Below are positions 7,529 to 7,680 of a stretch of 7,680 bases of DNA, piece after piece. The notes beneath the pieces were generated by a model. That model saw only the letters and a program-made list of their open reading frames with translations, did not search any database and had not been told where the DNA came from. The DNA comes from a bacterium (lineage in GTDB: Bacteria > UBA9089 > CG2-30-40-21 > SBAY01), in assembly GCA_040757115.1 (NCBI GenBank), contig JBFLYA010000178.1:1-7680 (forward strand). The letters run 5' to 3'. The translations under genes and the position numbers were made by a program. How positions within the stretch are numbered: the stretch's first letter is position 1; the number at the start of each line of letters is the position of its first letter.

Positions 7529-7578
7529 GACTCTCTCTCTGTGTATGTATGTATGTATGTTCTGTTAGCGTTATCCAT
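7522..7578 (-). CDS. Possible 18-codon leader ORF
   Basis: On the minus strand ATG (7576-7578) opens MDNANRTYIHTYTERESF and stops at TAA 7522-7524. AAAGGAG (7584-7590) sits five bases upstream, a good Shine-Dalgarno. The central TYIHTY is encoded by the tetranucleotide repeat. The stop lies inside a hairpin (about 7493-7528) and an intrinsic terminator follows at 7458-7490. That is the layout of a leader peptide with an attenuator. There is no run of a single amino-acid codon, and an ORF this short can arise by chance. Confidence 0.35.
   Translation of the reverse strand: MDNANRTYIHTYTERESF
7531..7560. repeat. Microsatellite: (CT)5 followed by (GTAT)4
   Basis: 7531-7540 is five CT units and 7543-7560 is four GTAT units plus GT. 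Tetranucleotide tracts are classic slippage sites. On the minus strand the tract is inside the possible 18-codon ORF, so a one-unit change would shift its frame. Confidence 0.9.
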
Positions 7579-7665
7579 CTCTTCTCCTTTAACAGATTCT
7601 ACATCTTAATCTCTTTTTACCTTGATTCGGTTCATCATTATTTAAGTGGCTGACCCCTTACCCTA

Positions 7666-7671
7666 ATTATA
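7666..7671 (-). promoter_or_regulatory. Possible -10 box (TATAAT)
   Basis: A perfect TATAAT is read on the minus strand. A -35 element at normal spacing would lie beyond the right edge, so it cannot be checked. If used, transcription would start near 7659 and give a leader of about 370 bases containing the small ORF, terminator and foldback. AT-rich DNA makes chance matches common. Confidence 0.22.
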
Positions 7672-7680
7672 TCTCAATAT

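Noticed and set aside
7630-7680. End of a transposon-like element near the right edge (the ggggtcagccactt wording on the minus strand)
   Set aside because: It resembles phrases I associate with REP-type elements, but the window ends before any transposase or a second terminus can be seen.

Overview
The window holds one very large gene on the minus strand (439..7290, 2283 codons) with AT-rich, repeat-dense noncoding DNA on both sides (1..438 and 7291..7680). No rRNA, tRNA, CRISPR array or transposase gene is visible. All three minus-strand frames entering from the right edge hit a stop within about 20 bases, so no upstream gene runs in from that side.

The protein is exported and modular. In order it has: a signal peptide (residues 1-23); a right-handed parallel beta-helix region (about 33-1056) built from four closely similar modules of about 205 residues plus a fifth diverged one; a 'choice-of-anchor Q' type segment (1068-1121); a beta-rich region I cannot name (1123-1385); a DUF11-like domain (1388-1495); a hydrophobic segment that looks like a transmembrane helix (1593-1610) followed by a polar helical stretch (1611-1730); a second DUF11/DUF7619-like domain opening with DPNAK (1739-1871); a PKD domain (1873-1961); an Ig-like region (1966-2055); a linker; and a C-terminal YPNP...ASGVYIY domain (2201-2283) of the type IX sorting or FlgD-Ig kind. 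The likely role is a cell-surface or secreted adhesin-like or glycan-binding protein. No catalytic motif was recognised.

The most informative observation is at DNA level. Positions 5708..6359 and 6323..6974 are identical over 652 bases at a 615-base offset, which is a recent in-frame tandem duplication of exactly one 205-residue module. Module 3 has lost exactly one 22-residue coil (66 bases) between 14-base repeats. The gene is therefore changing length at two scales.

The region upstream of the start (7291..7680) holds a strong ribosome binding site, a nested foldback of about 130 bases, a minus-strand intrinsic terminator (7458..7490), and a possible 18-codon leader ORF with its own Shine-Dalgarno whose centre is a tetranucleotide microsatellite. 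The order leader ORF, hairpin, terminator, structural gene resembles an attenuator, but this is inference. The downstream region (1..438) holds a heptamer tandem repeat, a foldback of about 118 bases, and four variants of a short GTG/TTC motif, several ending in GTTAC. One of these has an inverted near-identical partner just upstream of the gene.

The organism looks like an uncultivated Gram-negative-type bacterium. The reasons are the architecture (beta-helix, DUF11, PKD, YPNP C-terminal domain) and intergenic DNA filled with short repeats of a kind I recall from candidate-phylum genomes such as Desantisbacteria. That placement comes from memory and is low confidence.
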